From positions 1 to 64,000 of the forward strand of contig JAOTXU010000011.1 of NCBI GenBank assembly GCA_029862165.1: a DNA stretch of 64,000 nt, in the 5' to 3' direction. The first letter of the stretch is position 1; the number at the start of each line of letters is the position of its first letter. The stretch comes from Gammaproteobacteria bacterium. Its GTDB lineage: Bacteria; Pseudomonadota; Gammaproteobacteria; Steroidobacterales; JABDKV01. The notes beneath the pieces are model-generated. The model was given only the letters and a program-made list of their open reading frames with translations. It ran no database searches and was not told where the DNA came from. Below, piece by piece: positions 1 to 8,522 of this stretch. The translations under genes were made by a program, and so were the position numbers.

Positions 1-620
1 CGGTTCAGCATGAGCGTAGGGACCTACGAGTTCAAACTGGCTGATGACGGCTGGTCTTTCGAGTACACCAACAGCGGTACTGTGCCGGTGGGCATGGCCA
101 CGGACTTGTCGAGTGGGGGAGGTAGTAATGCTTCCATCACGATAGCGGAAGCCGGCTGCTACCAGTGGACGGTGACAGTTGTAGACGGCTCTGCGGTACC
201 GGCCCCGCTGGTCAGCCTGCTGGTCGAGAGTGACGCTGCGTGTCCGGCACCCCCGGATCTCGGCAACGATCCCGCTGAGGCATTTGGCGCGGAGCTGTTC
301 GCCCGCGGTGGGTTCAATGACTGGGCCGGTGCTGCGAGCGACCCGCCGACAAACTTCGTTAACCTCGGGGGAGCCTACATGGCGCGGTTCAGCATGAGCA
401 CAGGGACCTACGAGTTCAAACTGGCTGATGACGGCTGGTCTTTCGAGTACACCAACAGTGGTAGTGTGCCGATCGGCATGGCCACGGACTTTCCTGGTGG
501 GGGAGGCAGTAATGCCTCCATCACGATACCGGCCGACGGCTGCTACCAGTGGACTGTGGCGATAGTCGACGGTTCTGCGGTACCGGCACCGCTTGTCAGT
601 CTGTTGGTAGAGCAAATACC
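1..620 (+). repeat. Tandem 384-bp coding repeat
   Basis: Bases 1 to about 235 recur from base 385 with a period of 384 bp (128 codons). The best-conserved part, from the start of the visible frame to about base 105, differs at only a few positions, several of them synonymous. This points to recent duplication or gene conversion of a binding module. Confidence 0.8.
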
Positions 621-750
621 TACGGGCCGGGCCAGCGGCCCCGTCGTTGCCAGTTCATCGCGCGATGATCCGATTCCCGAGTTAACGGAAACGCATCCGA
701 TTGTGGCACACCGGCTAGATCATGGAGGATGGCTGGAAGCGGCTCTTTAA
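1..750 (+). CDS. C-terminal part of a secreted protein with tandem starch-binding-like modules (5' truncated by window)
   Basis: The frame is open from base 1 and its first codons (R-F-S) continue the repeat pattern, so the start lies upstream of the window. About 249 codons are visible. Two modules of about 128 residues share the motif TYEFKLADDGWSFEYTNSG and end in a CYQWTV...PLVSLLVE segment. The small beta-rich repeats resemble the X25/CBM-like modules appended to secreted pullulanases and amylases. That reading is inferred from the fold-like pattern and from the starch locus that follows. The last 35 or so residues after the second module are unlike the repeat and may be a linker or tail. 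A strong terminator follows directly. The catalytic part, if any, is out of view. Confidence 0.75.
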   Translation, partial: RFSMSVGTYEFKLADDGWSFEYTNSGTVPVGMATDLSSGGGSNASITIAEAGCYQWTVTVVDGSAVPAPLVSLLVESDAACPAPPDLGNDPAEAFGAELFARGGFNDWAGAASDPPTNFVNLGGAYMARFSMSTGTYEFKLADDGWSFEYTNSGSVPIGMATDFPGGGGSNASITIPADGCYQWTVAIVDGSAVPAPLVSLLVEQIPTGRASGPVVASSSRDDPIPELTETHPIVAHRLDHGGWLEAAL

Positions 751-772
751 TTTTCTTTTGCAGATGCAGACT

Positions 773-804
773 GCGCCGGTGGCCCACCACCGGCGCGTTT
801 TTTT
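773..804 (+). terminator. Rho-independent terminator
   Basis: A perfect 10-bp stem (773-782 with 787-796), a 4-nt loop and then a run of seven T (798-804). It lies 22 bp after the stop of the repeat protein and only 9 bp before the next start codon, so that gene has little room for its own leader. Confidence 0.9.
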
Positions 805-813
805 AGATAATGT

Positions 814-2670
814 ATGAGTAACAGCTCGGCCGAATCAGTCCTCAGTCCTGCCCGGCGGCGTCTGTTTACGCTCATCGCTATCGCGATACCAGTCCTTTTC
901 CTGCTGCTCGCCGAGGTTGCATTACGAAAGGCGAACCTGGGTGACGAGTATCCGTTGTTTATCCGGCACCCGCAGCAAAAGGATTATCTGCTGGCCAACC
1001 CGCAGGTATTGAAAAGGATATTCGGCAATCCAGACGATGCGCCGTCGATGCAGATCGAGACGGTTTTCTTCCGAGCCAAAAAACCAGCTAACGGCCTCCG
1101 GTTGATCGTGCAGGGTGGATCGTCAGCCGCCGGTTTTCCCTATGGCTTTGGCGGTTCGTTGTCGGGCATGCTGGAACAGCGGCTGCGGCGTACCTTTCCT
1201 GACCGCGAAGTCGAAGTTATCAGCACCGCAATGTCGGCAGTCAACTCCTACACGCTGCTCGATTTTGCTGATGAAATTATCGAGCAGCAGCCCGATGCGG
1301 TACTGGTCTATGCCGGGCACAACGAGTATCTCGGCATACTGGGTGTTGGCTCGAATTTCCTTGGCGGCAAGTTTCCGGCGCTGACGCGGTCCTACCTGAC
1401 GTTGCGTAAGCTGCACCTGTTCCAGTTATTGGAAAGCCTTTTTGGCGGGCTTGCGCCAGGTGACAGCAAACAGACCCGGATGGCGACACGCGGCGACGGC
1501 ACTATGATGAGCCGGGTCGCCGCCGAGCAGCACATCGCGGTCGGTTCCGACTTGTATCGCAGGGGCATCAAGCAGTTTCGCCACAACCTGATTGCCCTGG
1601 TCAAGCGTTACACGGCTGCGGGTATTCCTGTTTATGTGGGTACGCTGATCAGTAATGAAAAGGGGCAGCCACCGTTCAACAGTGGTCTCAGGCCCGATAC
1701 CAATGCCGAGGAATGGAAGTCCCGTTATACAGCAGTAGCGCAACTGACAGACCCGGCCGCTAAGTCAGTTGCAGCCCAGGAGCTTGTGCTGCTGGATGAA
1801 AACAATGCATCGGCATGGTTTCTGCTGGGAGAAGCAGCCTACGGTGCTGGCGATTATCAGCGCGCCCTGGCGGCCTACCAGATGGCGCGCGATCGCGATG
1901 AGCTGCGGTTCCGCGCGCCCGGCATCTTCAACGAGATCATTCGCGAGACGGGTTCCGTTGGGGCTCGGATTGTCGACGTAGAGACCGCGTTACGAGGCGA
2001 AGCCAACAATGGCGTTCTGGACGAGGATCTGGTTCTCGAGCATGTGCATCCGACGCTGCGTGGTTACTTTTTATTGGCAGACGCCTATTTTGACGCTCTG
2101 GTTAATGACGGTCTGACCGGTCCGCCGCGCGCCGCGGTCGACGATGCCCAGGCATGGTTAGAAGTTCCGGTCAGTGAAGTCGATCGGTTGTTTGCCGAAT
2201 ACAAGATCGCCCGTATCACCAGTAACTGGCCATTCATTGACGCGGGACAGGAACCGCCGCTGCCCTCTCCGGATAGTGTTCCAGCAATGCTGGCCCAGGA
2301 GCTTTACCGGCAGACGTCCGATTGGCCAACGGTGCACCGACGTCTGGCAGACCACTACGAATCGGTAAACAATAAGGATTCCTATGCCAAGATCTCGTTG
2401 ATACTGGCCGATGCGTTTCCGTTCAATTCGGCAGCCCTGTTCCAGGCCGGTGTTGCGCTGATGGATATCGGCCGTAACCGCCAGGCGCTGAGTTATCTCT
2501 ATCGAGGGGCGCAGCGCGCGCCCCGTGACACCAATGTATTGTTGGCGTTGAGCCACGCACTGTTACTGAATGGGGCCCGCGACACTGCGCGCGAAATACT
2601 GCAGCGCGTATTGGCGCTTGAACCGGGCAATCTCACGGCGCAACGGGCTCTGTCTCAATTGGAACAATGA
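814..2670 (+). CDS. Membrane-anchored SGNH/GDSL hydrolase-like protein with TPR repeats
   Basis: A 618-residue protein. One membrane segment (about 16-37) anchors it, with the rest probably periplasmic. The SGNH pattern is visible: block I G-G-S-S-A-A-G (about 101-107, candidate nucleophile Ser103 or Ser104), block III Y-A-G-H-N-E (Asn170), and block V H-V-H-P (His411/His413). TPR-like helices lie at about 310-360, inserted in the hydrolase domain, and at about 490-618. SGNH enzymes of this kind are esterases or acetyl-transfer accessory proteins acting on glycans, but the substrate here is unknown. A close paralogue lies tail-to-tail 8 bp away. No clear ribosome site precedes ATG 814 because a terminator occupies that space, so an internal start is possible. 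Confidence 0.75.
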   Translation: MSNSSAESVLSPARRRLFTLIAIAIPVLFLLLAEVALRKANLGDEYPLFIRHPQQKDYLLANPQVLKRIFGNPDDAPSMQIETVFFRAKKPANGLRLIVQGGSSAAGFPYGFGGSLSGMLEQRLRRTFPDREVEVISTAMSAVNSYTLLDFADEIIEQQPDAVLVYAGHNEYLGILGVGSNFLGGKFPALTRSYLTLRKLHLFQLLESLFGGLAPGDSKQTRMATRGDGTMMSRVAAEQHIAVGSDLYRRGIKQFRHNLIALVKRYTAAGIPVYVGTLISNEKGQPPFNSGLRPDTNAEEWKSRYTAVAQLTDPAAKSVAAQELVLLDENNASAWFLLGEAAYGAGDYQRALAAYQMARDRDELRFRAPGIFNEIIRETGSVGARIVDVETALRGEANNGVLDEDLVLEHVHPTLRGYFLLADAYFDALVNDGLTGPPRAAVDDAQAWLEVPVSEVDRLFAEYKIARITSNWPFIDAGQEPPLPSPDSVPAMLAQELYRQTSDWPTVHRRLADHYESVNNKDSYAKISLILADAFPFNSAALFQAGVALMDIGRNRQALSYLYRGAQRAPRDTNVLLALSHALLLNGARDTAREILQRVLALEPGNLTAQRALSQLEQ

Positions 2671-2678
2671 GCCCTTGC

Positions 2679-4514
2679 TCAGTTATCCAGTGCCTCGAGT
2701 ATCTGCTGGCCAATTTCATTGTCCGGTGACATCTGTAGCAACCGTTGTGCTACCTGTCGGGCAGCATCGCTGAAGCCATTGATGTAATAGGCGCGCGCCA
2801 GTGTGGTCATGAAAAGCAAACTGTCGGGATCGAGTCTGACTGCTCTGTGGAAGTAAGGAATCGCCCGCAATCCCTGCGGTGGTGTCTGCCGCACCAGCAT
2901 CATGCCGGCAACATGTTGTGGCTGGGCTTCGAAAGGGAAGGCGTCGGCCAGATTGACCGCGACGCGCGAGGCTTCGGTGTAGTTGTTGGTCTGCTGATAG
3001 TGAACCAATGCCTGGTTCATTGCATGGATCCAGTCAATCTTTCCCGCATACCAGGTTTGTGCGATCTCCGCCTCACGGTCGTTTGCATCGGGCAAATTCC
3101 AGGTTTTTTTCTCGGCAACGAAAGGCCAATCGTGCATCAGCGCGTCGACCCGGTACTTGCCCTGCAACAGCTCGACCCGGCTGATGGGTTGTTCGGCCCG
3201 GGCCAGATGTCCGGGAACGGCATTTTTCCAGTCCAGGCCGAGACCATCGGCTTGCAGTTCATCGAAGTAGGCGCTACTTAGTATGAAATAACCGTCGGCG
3301 TTTGGATGAAGATGCTCCAACATCAGTTCATTTCCGATAATGCCGTTGGGGGAGGCAGCTTCAAATGCCTGTTCTACCTCGACTACATCGGCTCCGTGTT
3401 CGGCGGCAGCCTGACGAATGACTTCTTCAAACACACCAGGCGCACGAAACCGTAACCGATCATGATCGCGTGCGGCAGAAAACGCGGATTTTGCGGCAGT
3501 GTAATTGCCCAGTGCCAGCGCCGCCCGGCCCTGCAGATAGTGCGCCAGCGCCATGTCCGGAAAATCAGCGACGAGTCCTGCCGTGTCTCTCGCAACCTGG
3601 TCGTATTCATGGCGCTGTAATGCTGATTGTGCGGATTCCACAATCGTGTCCCATGCTGGGTTGACGACTTCCGGGCTGCCGGAAAATGGCGCCTGGTCCT
3701 TCTCATTGCTAGCCAGCGTGCCAACAAAAACCGGGATGTCGGCGGCGCGATAGTGGGCGAGCAACGCATCGAGATTGCTGCGGAACTGCATAACACCTTG
3801 CTGAAACGTAGCGGAGTCGAGGGCAATGCTGCGATCGGCAGCAATATTCGCCATCAACGTACCCTCCCGTTTCTTGCGGTCTGGCGTGAACACACCGACC
3901 ACGCGTTGCATCAGGCGAAACAGCCGCAGCTCACGCATACTGAGAAACAGCCGCGTGAAACCCGGCGAGCTGCGCGACCCCAGCGATGACCCCACACCGA
4001 GTACGCCGAGAAATTCGTTATGCCCGGCATAGATGACGACGGCATCGGGCTGTATTTCGACAATCTCGCCGGCGAAGTCCAGCAATGTATAAGAGTTGAC
4101 TGCCGACATCGCCGTTAGAATCACTTCGACCGTGCGCGTCGGGAAACTGCGTGCGAGACGCTGTTGCAGCATGCCGGCTGGCGAAGCATTTTTGCCGTAG
4201 GGGAATCCTGCTGCGGAGGAACCGCCCTGTACGACTATGCGCAAAGCGTTCTCAGGTTTTTCAGCCAGAAAATATGACGTATCAATACTGACATCCGGGG
4301 CGTGGTCAGGATTGCTGAAGAAGCGTTTGATGACTTCAGGATTTGGCTGCAGATAGTCCGGGTTCTGTTCCAGTGGCACGAACAGGTCATAGTTGTCACC
4401 GAAGCCTGCCAGCCTCAGCGCTCCCTCCAACGTTGCCAGAATCAACAGAGGCAGAGCCCAGGCGATCAGCGTGAACAGGATCCGGCGGTCTTTTTCAGCG
4501 GCAGCCGTTGCCAT
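2679..4514 (-). CDS. Membrane-anchored SGNH/GDSL hydrolase-like protein with TPR repeats, paralogue
   Basis: A 611-residue paralogue of the convergent neighbour, with the same order: N-terminal membrane segment (about 14-33), block I G-G-S-S-A-A-G-F-P-Y, the shared stretch TAMSAVNSYTLLDFA, block III Y-A-G-H-N-E, a TPR-like insertion, block V H-L-H-P, and C-terminal TPR repeats. The pair probably arose by inverted duplication and has since diverged, the TPR tails most. Both keep the candidate Ser, Asn and His residues, so both are probably active. The divergent microprotein DUF5989 starts about 100 bp upstream. No substrate can be named from sequence. Confidence 0.75.
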   Translation of the reverse strand: MATAAAEKDRRILFTLIAWALPLLILATLEGALRLAGFGDNYDLFVPLEQNPDYLQPNPEVIKRFFSNPDHAPDVSIDTSYFLAEKPENALRIVVQGGSSAAGFPYGKNASPAGMLQQRLARSFPTRTVEVILTAMSAVNSYTLLDFAGEIVEIQPDAVVIYAGHNEFLGVLGVGSSLGSRSSPGFTRLFLSMRELRLFRLMQRVVGVFTPDRKKREGTLMANIAADRSIALDSATFQQGVMQFRSNLDALLAHYRAADIPVFVGTLASNEKDQAPFSGSPEVVNPAWDTIVESAQSALQRHEYDQVARDTAGLVADFPDMALAHYLQGRAALALGNYTAAKSAFSAARDHDRLRFRAPGVFEEVIRQAAAEHGADVVEVEQAFEAASPNGIIGNELMLEHLHPNADGYFILSSAYFDELQADGLGLDWKNAVPGHLARAEQPISRVELLQGKYRVDALMHDWPFVAEKKTWNLPDANDREAEIAQTWYAGKIDWIHAMNQALVHYQQTNNYTEASRVAVNLADAFPFEAQPQHVAGMMLVRQTPPQGLRAIPYFHRAVRLDPDSLLFMTTLARAYYINGFSDAARQVAQRLLQMSPDNEIGQQILEALDN

Positions 4515-4615
4515 AACTTACTTCAGGTTGACGGCCCGCCATTATAGCGGCCAGCTATGGTGATTTTCCGGGATATCTCGTAACCTCGTGCTTTGAGGCT
4601 AAGCTACGCTGATCT

Positions 4616-4768
4616 ATGTTCGAACTGTTTAGTGATCTCTGGGCTTTTCTGAAGGTGCGCAAGAAGATCTGGCTCATGCCGATCGTGGTCGTACTGGTGT
4701 TGCTTGGCGGCATAATAGTTTTCGCCCAGCAGTCGGCCCTGGGAACGTTTATCTACACGCTGTTCTGA
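4616..4768 (+). CDS. DUF5989 family membrane microprotein
   Basis: A 50-residue protein from ATG 4616 to TGA 4768. It starts M-F-E-L-F-S-D-L-W, has the motif FLKVRKKIWLMP, one membrane segment (about 21-38), then F-A-Q and an ending F-I-Y-T-L-F. This pattern matches the DUF5989 family of short single-pass proteins. As I recall, members are found near carbamoyltransferase and SGNH genes. It is divergent from the SGNH paralogue upstream and convergent with malQ (9-bp gap). The function of the family is unknown. Confidence 0.7.
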   Translation: MFELFSDLWAFLKVRKKIWLMPIVVVLVLLGGIIVFAQQSALGTFIYTLF

Positions 4769-4777
4769 GCTGCAGCG

Positions 4778-6352
4778 CTACCTTTTAAAGCAGGTTGCGG
4801 GACTGCAGCGGGCGCCTTCTGCCACGGCTCGGCACACCTGCTCGCGAAGTTTTAGTGTGAGTTGTTCATCAAGCAGCCGCCAGCGCCAATTGCCGCTTTC
4901 TGTAGCCGGAGTATTGAATCGAGCTTCCGAGCCAAGTCCGAGGAAATCCTGCATCGGCACGATCGCGATACGGCCATCGCAGCCGAAGGTAAGGCGAATA
5001 AGGTCCCAATGTATCGTCGCCGCCGATCCACCGGTTTTCTCCAAGATGATTCGTTGCTCCTGTTTCACTTCGGCGCGCGTGCGGATGTCACCGGGGCCAC
5101 CGTTGAACCAGCCCTGCGTGGTGTCATTGTCATGACCACCGGTGTACACGACGTTGTTGGTATCGATCTGGTCCGGATCGAAATCTTTTTTGGACGCATC
5201 AAATTGCAGTATCACCATACCCGGCATGTCGTAGTGCTCGCGCAAAGCCTCGACTTCCGCGGTGATAACACCGAGGTTCTCAACCACAATGGGTAACGAA
5301 CCGAGTGCGTCACTCAACGCGTCGAACAGTGCATAACCCGGACCCCGTTCCCAGGTGCCGCTGCGCGCAGTTGTCGCGTCGGCGGGAACGGCCCAGTAGG
5401 CTTCGAAACCACGGAAATGATCAACCCGAACCAGGTCGGTGTAACGCATCGTGTGACGAAACCGATCGATCCACCACGCGTAGCGGTTTCGCTGGTGATA
5501 ATCCCAGTCGTACAGAGGGTTGCCCCATAGCTGGCCGTCTTTGCTGTAGTAGTCGGGTGGCACGCCCGAAACGAAGCCCGGCCGGCCATCGCGGTCGACC
5601 CGGATTATTTCCTGTTGTGACCAGGCATCGGCGCTGTCCAGTGCGATATAAATAGGTACGTCGCCGAATAAAGCAATGCCATTGTCTGCGGCGTAGCGCT
5701 TTACTGCGCTGCATTGGTGATGAAACAGAAACTGCGCAATGCGAACTGTCTGCATCGCAGCCGCGTATTCGCGTTCTATCCTTCGCAACGATCGCAGATA
5801 ACGCCTCGCGTAGCGTCTTGGCCAGTGTGGCCAGGCCTTTTCTCCATGCAGTGTCTTCAACGTGCGATAAAGCGCGTAGTTGCGTAACCACGCTTGGTCG
5901 TGATCGTTGCAGAAGGCATCACATGCAGTCTTTAGTTGAGTGCTGGCCCGCATTTCAAATCGCTCTGCAGCTTTTTTCAGCAGCGTAGTTTTCAACGGAA
6001 TCAAACGGCCATAATCGACGGCACTGGTAGGAAGTTGGGTTAGTGGTTTCGCTTCCGCCTCGCTGATCAGTTTCAGCCGTATCAGTTCACCGATATCGAT
6101 CAGCATCTCGTTGCCGGCAAAAGACGACAACGGTTGGTACGGTGAGTCGCCATAGCCGGTTGGCCCGAGCGGCAGGAACTGCCACAGCTGCAGCCCCATA
6201 GCCTTTAGTTCATCGATAAAGGCGAACGCAGACTGGCCCAGTTCGCCGATACCATAGCGTCCCGGCAATGCGGTAACGTGCAGGCAAACACCGGCACAAC
6301 GCGTGTCAGACAGACTCGTGCCCATATTGCGTAATTTGGGTCGCGCATTCAT
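4778..6352 (-). CDS. malQ: 4-alpha-glucanotransferase (amylomaltase, GH77)
   Basis: A cytosolic GH77 enzyme of 524 residues that transfers glucan chains between malto-oligosaccharides and releases glucose. Typical blocks are present: L-H-V-T-A-L-P-G-R-Y-G-I-G near the N-terminus, G-D-V-P-I-Y-I (about 230-236), R-V-D-H-F-R-G-F with the nucleophile Asp311, V-V-E-N-L-G with the acid/base Glu358, and G-G-H-D-N-D-T with Asp408. The length is normal. A second in-frame ATG at codon 10 is an alternative start. It diverges from the GH97 gene across a 96-bp gap and would process maltodextrins imported by the rest of the locus. Confidence 0.95.
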   Translation of the reverse strand: MNARPKLRNMGTSLSDTRCAGVCLHVTALPGRYGIGELGQSAFAFIDELKAMGLQLWQFLPLGPTGYGDSPYQPLSSFAGNEMLIDIGELIRLKLISEAEAKPLTQLPTSAVDYGRLIPLKTTLLKKAAERFEMRASTQLKTACDAFCNDHDQAWLRNYALYRTLKTLHGEKAWPHWPRRYARRYLRSLRRIEREYAAAMQTVRIAQFLFHHQCSAVKRYAADNGIALFGDVPIYIALDSADAWSQQEIIRVDRDGRPGFVSGVPPDYYSKDGQLWGNPLYDWDYHQRNRYAWWIDRFRHTMRYTDLVRVDHFRGFEAYWAVPADATTARSGTWERGPGYALFDALSDALGSLPIVVENLGVITAEVEALREHYDMPGMVILQFDASKKDFDPDQIDTNNVVYTGGHDNDTTQGWFNGGPGDIRTRAEVKQEQRIILEKTGGSAATIHWDLIRLTFGCDGRIAIVPMQDFLGLGSEARFNTPATESGNWRWRLLDEQLTLKLREQVCRAVAEGARCSPATCFKR

Positions 6353-6427
6353 ACTTCAGCGGCTTTCTTTCAATGCTTTAGTACAAAATAATATATCGCA
6401 TCGGGGGTTGCAGTGATCACAGACAGA

Positions 6428-6444
6428 CCGGACAAAACGTCCGG
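6428..6444 (+). promoter_or_regulatory. Hairpin immediately before the GH97 start
   Basis: CCGGAC and GTCCGG form a perfect 6-bp inverted repeat around AAAAC, ending 4 bp before ATG 6449 and covering part of the weak GGGAT ribosome site. It could be a protein-binding palindrome or a translational hairpin in the malQ/GH97 divergent promoter region. The role is unproven. Confidence 0.3.
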
Positions 6445-6448
6445 GATA

Positions 6449-8485
6449 ATGTATTCGTATTCATTGCTATTGCTCGTGCTGCTATGCGGCATGATTTTTC
6501 CCGGTGACGTGATCGGTGCCGAAGTGCGTTCGCCCGACGGGCAGATCGCATTCAGTATCGATATCGGCGCCAGCGGCACGCCTCGCTACCACGTGCACTA
6601 CCGCGGCGAAGAGATCATTCGCGAGTCGAAGCTGGGTATGCATTTTGCCAGCCAGCACGGCTTCGAATACGATTTCACGATAACCAGGACCCGGACCGGG
6701 ACTACCGACAACACTTGGGAGCAGCCCTGGGGTGAACGCCGCTTCGTGCGCGACCATCACAATGAACTACTGGTCGAATTTGCCGCAAATGAGCGACCAA
6801 AACGCCGGTTCAAACTGCGAGTCAGGGTATTCAACGACGGTCTTGGATTTCGTTACGAGGTGCCGCGCCAGTCACGCTATCGTAACGTCAATATTGTCGA
6901 TGAACTGACCGAGTTTCATCTGCCAGGGGAGGCCACTGTGTGGTGGACACCTGGCCGGCGCTTCAACCGTTACGAGTACATATACCAAAGCGGTAGCCTC
7001 GACGGTATCGAGATGGCGCACACGCCCATGACGGTTCGTCTGCCGTCGGGTGTACACATGAGTTTCCACGAGGCAGCGCTGGTGGACTATGCCGCCTACG
7101 TTTTGGATCAGCGCCGTCCCAACCTGTTCGAGGTTAACCTCACTCCGTGGTCGGATGGTGTCCGGGTAAAAACGGGTACGCCGTTCTTGACGCCCTGGCG
7201 CACGATCCAGATTTCCCCGAACGCCGCCGGTCTGTTGAATTCCAGCCTGATACTGAACCTCAACGAGCCGAATGCGCTGGGCGACGTATCCTGGGTGAAG
7301 CCGGGTAAATATGTCGGTATCTGGTGGGGAATGCATATTCGCACGTTTACCTGGTCGTCGGGGCCCAAACATGGGGCCACGACGGAGAACACCAAGCGCT
7401 ATATGGATTTTGCAGCAGAATACGGTTTCGACGGTGTGCTTGTTGAGGGTTGGAATATCGGTTGGGATGGCGACTGGTTTTTCAACGGTGACCTGTTCAG
7501 TTTTACCGAAACCTATCCGGATTTTGATTTGCAGGAAGTAACCGACTATGGCCGCGAGCTGGGTGTGCGGTTGATCGGCCATCACGAGACTTCCGGCAAC
7601 GTAACCAATTACGAAAAGCAGTGGGACGAAGCACTGGCCTTGTATGAATCGGTCGGGGTGGGAGCCGTCAAGACCGGGTATGTGGCCGACGCCGGCGATA
7701 TCAAGTGGGTAGATCGCAATGGCGTGGCGCACTTTGAGTGGCATGACGGCCAGTTCATGGTCGATCATTACCTGCGGTCAGTAAAGAAAGCCGCCGAGCA
7801 CAAAATCGGCGTGAACCCGCATGAGCCGATTAAGGACACTGGATTGCGTCGCACCTATCCAAACTGGCTAACCCGTGAGGGAGTCCGCGGTCAGGAATTC
7901 AACGCCTGGGGCGATCCGCCAAATCCACCCGAACACACGGCGATAATTCCGTATACACGCATGCTGGCCGGACCCGCCGATTTCACACCGGGGGTCTTCA
8001 ACCTCACGTTCCAGGGCATGGAATCCAAACAGCGGGTACAGACCACGTTGGCAAAACAACTGGCGTTATATGTCGTGCTGTACAGCCCGTTGCAGATGGC
8101 GGCAGACCTGCCGGAAAACTACGAACAGCGCTTAGATGCCTTCCAATTCATTGTTGATGTGCCGGCCGATTGGGAAGAAAGCATCGGCCTGGCTGGAGAG
8201 ATCGGTGACTACGTCGTGATGGCGCGGCAGGAACGCGGCGGTAGCGATTGGTATGTCGGCGCCCTGACCGATGAAGAAGCGCGAGTGCTGACAGTACCGC
8301 TGAGTTTTCTCGATGCCGGGCAGCGATACCGTGCCGAGATCTACCGTGACGGATCGGACGCCCACTGGAAGGATAACCCATACGACATAGTTATCGAACA
8401 GCAAGACGTGACGGCCGCAGACAAACTGCAACTGCCGCTGGGTGCCAGCGGCGGTGCTGCGATTCGTCTGATCCCGGTCAACTGA
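6449..8485 (+). CDS. GH97 alpha-glucosidase (SusB-like), secreted
   Basis: A 678-residue periplasmic glycoside hydrolase of family 97. ATG 6449 was chosen over an in-frame GTG at 6413 because it begins a good signal peptide (MYSYSLLLLVLLCGMIF, cut near V-I-G-A). An N-terminal beta-sandwich is followed by a TIM barrel. V-K-T-G-Y-V-A-D and N-P-H-E-P...G-L-R-R-T-Y-P-N are typical of the SusB branch. Glu459 (HEP) and Glu483 (GQE) are 24 residues apart, as are the Glu508/Glu532 pair of SusB, and Glu389 fits the third catalytic glutamate. This suggests an inverting, calcium-dependent alpha-glucosidase that releases glucose from maltodextrins. Confidence 0.9.
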   Translation: MYSYSLLLLVLLCGMIFPGDVIGAEVRSPDGQIAFSIDIGASGTPRYHVHYRGEEIIRESKLGMHFASQHGFEYDFTITRTRTGTTDNTWEQPWGERRFVRDHHNELLVEFAANERPKRRFKLRVRVFNDGLGFRYEVPRQSRYRNVNIVDELTEFHLPGEATVWWTPGRRFNRYEYIYQSGSLDGIEMAHTPMTVRLPSGVHMSFHEAALVDYAAYVLDQRRPNLFEVNLTPWSDGVRVKTGTPFLTPWRTIQISPNAAGLLNSSLILNLNEPNALGDVSWVKPGKYVGIWWGMHIRTFTWSSGPKHGATTENTKRYMDFAAEYGFDGVLVEGWNIGWDGDWFFNGDLFSFTETYPDFDLQEVTDYGRELGVRLIGHHETSGNVTNYEKQWDEALALYESVGVGAVKTGYVADAGDIKWVDRNGVAHFEWHDGQFMVDHYLRSVKKAAEHKIGVNPHEPIKDTGLRRTYPNWLTREGVRGQEFNAWGDPPNPPEHTAIIPYTRMLAGPADFTPGVFNLTFQGMESKQRVQTTLAKQLALYVVLYSPLQMAADLPENYEQRLDAFQFIVDVPADWEESIGLAGEIGDYVVMARQERGGSDWYVGALTDEEARVLTVPLSFLDAGQRYRAEIYRDGSDAHWKDNPYDIVIEQQDVTAADKLQLPLGASGGAAIRLIPVN

Positions 8486-8522
8486 TTTATCCCGGACAAC
8501 TAACTTATCCCGGACAACTGGC
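8469..8522 (+). repeat. Three tandem 18-bp units at the GH97 stop codon
   Basis: Units start at 8469, 8487 and 8505 with core TTATCCCGGACAACT. The first unit, slightly diverged, encodes the last residues and the stop of GH97. The other two fill the gap up to the transporter start at 8523. This looks like slippage duplication in the intergenic spacer. Confidence 0.8.

Noticed and set aside
6872..7768. 298-codon minus-strand frame opposite GH97
   Set aside because: It lies wholly inside a gene with clear family motifs and shows none itself; it is a codon-usage shadow.
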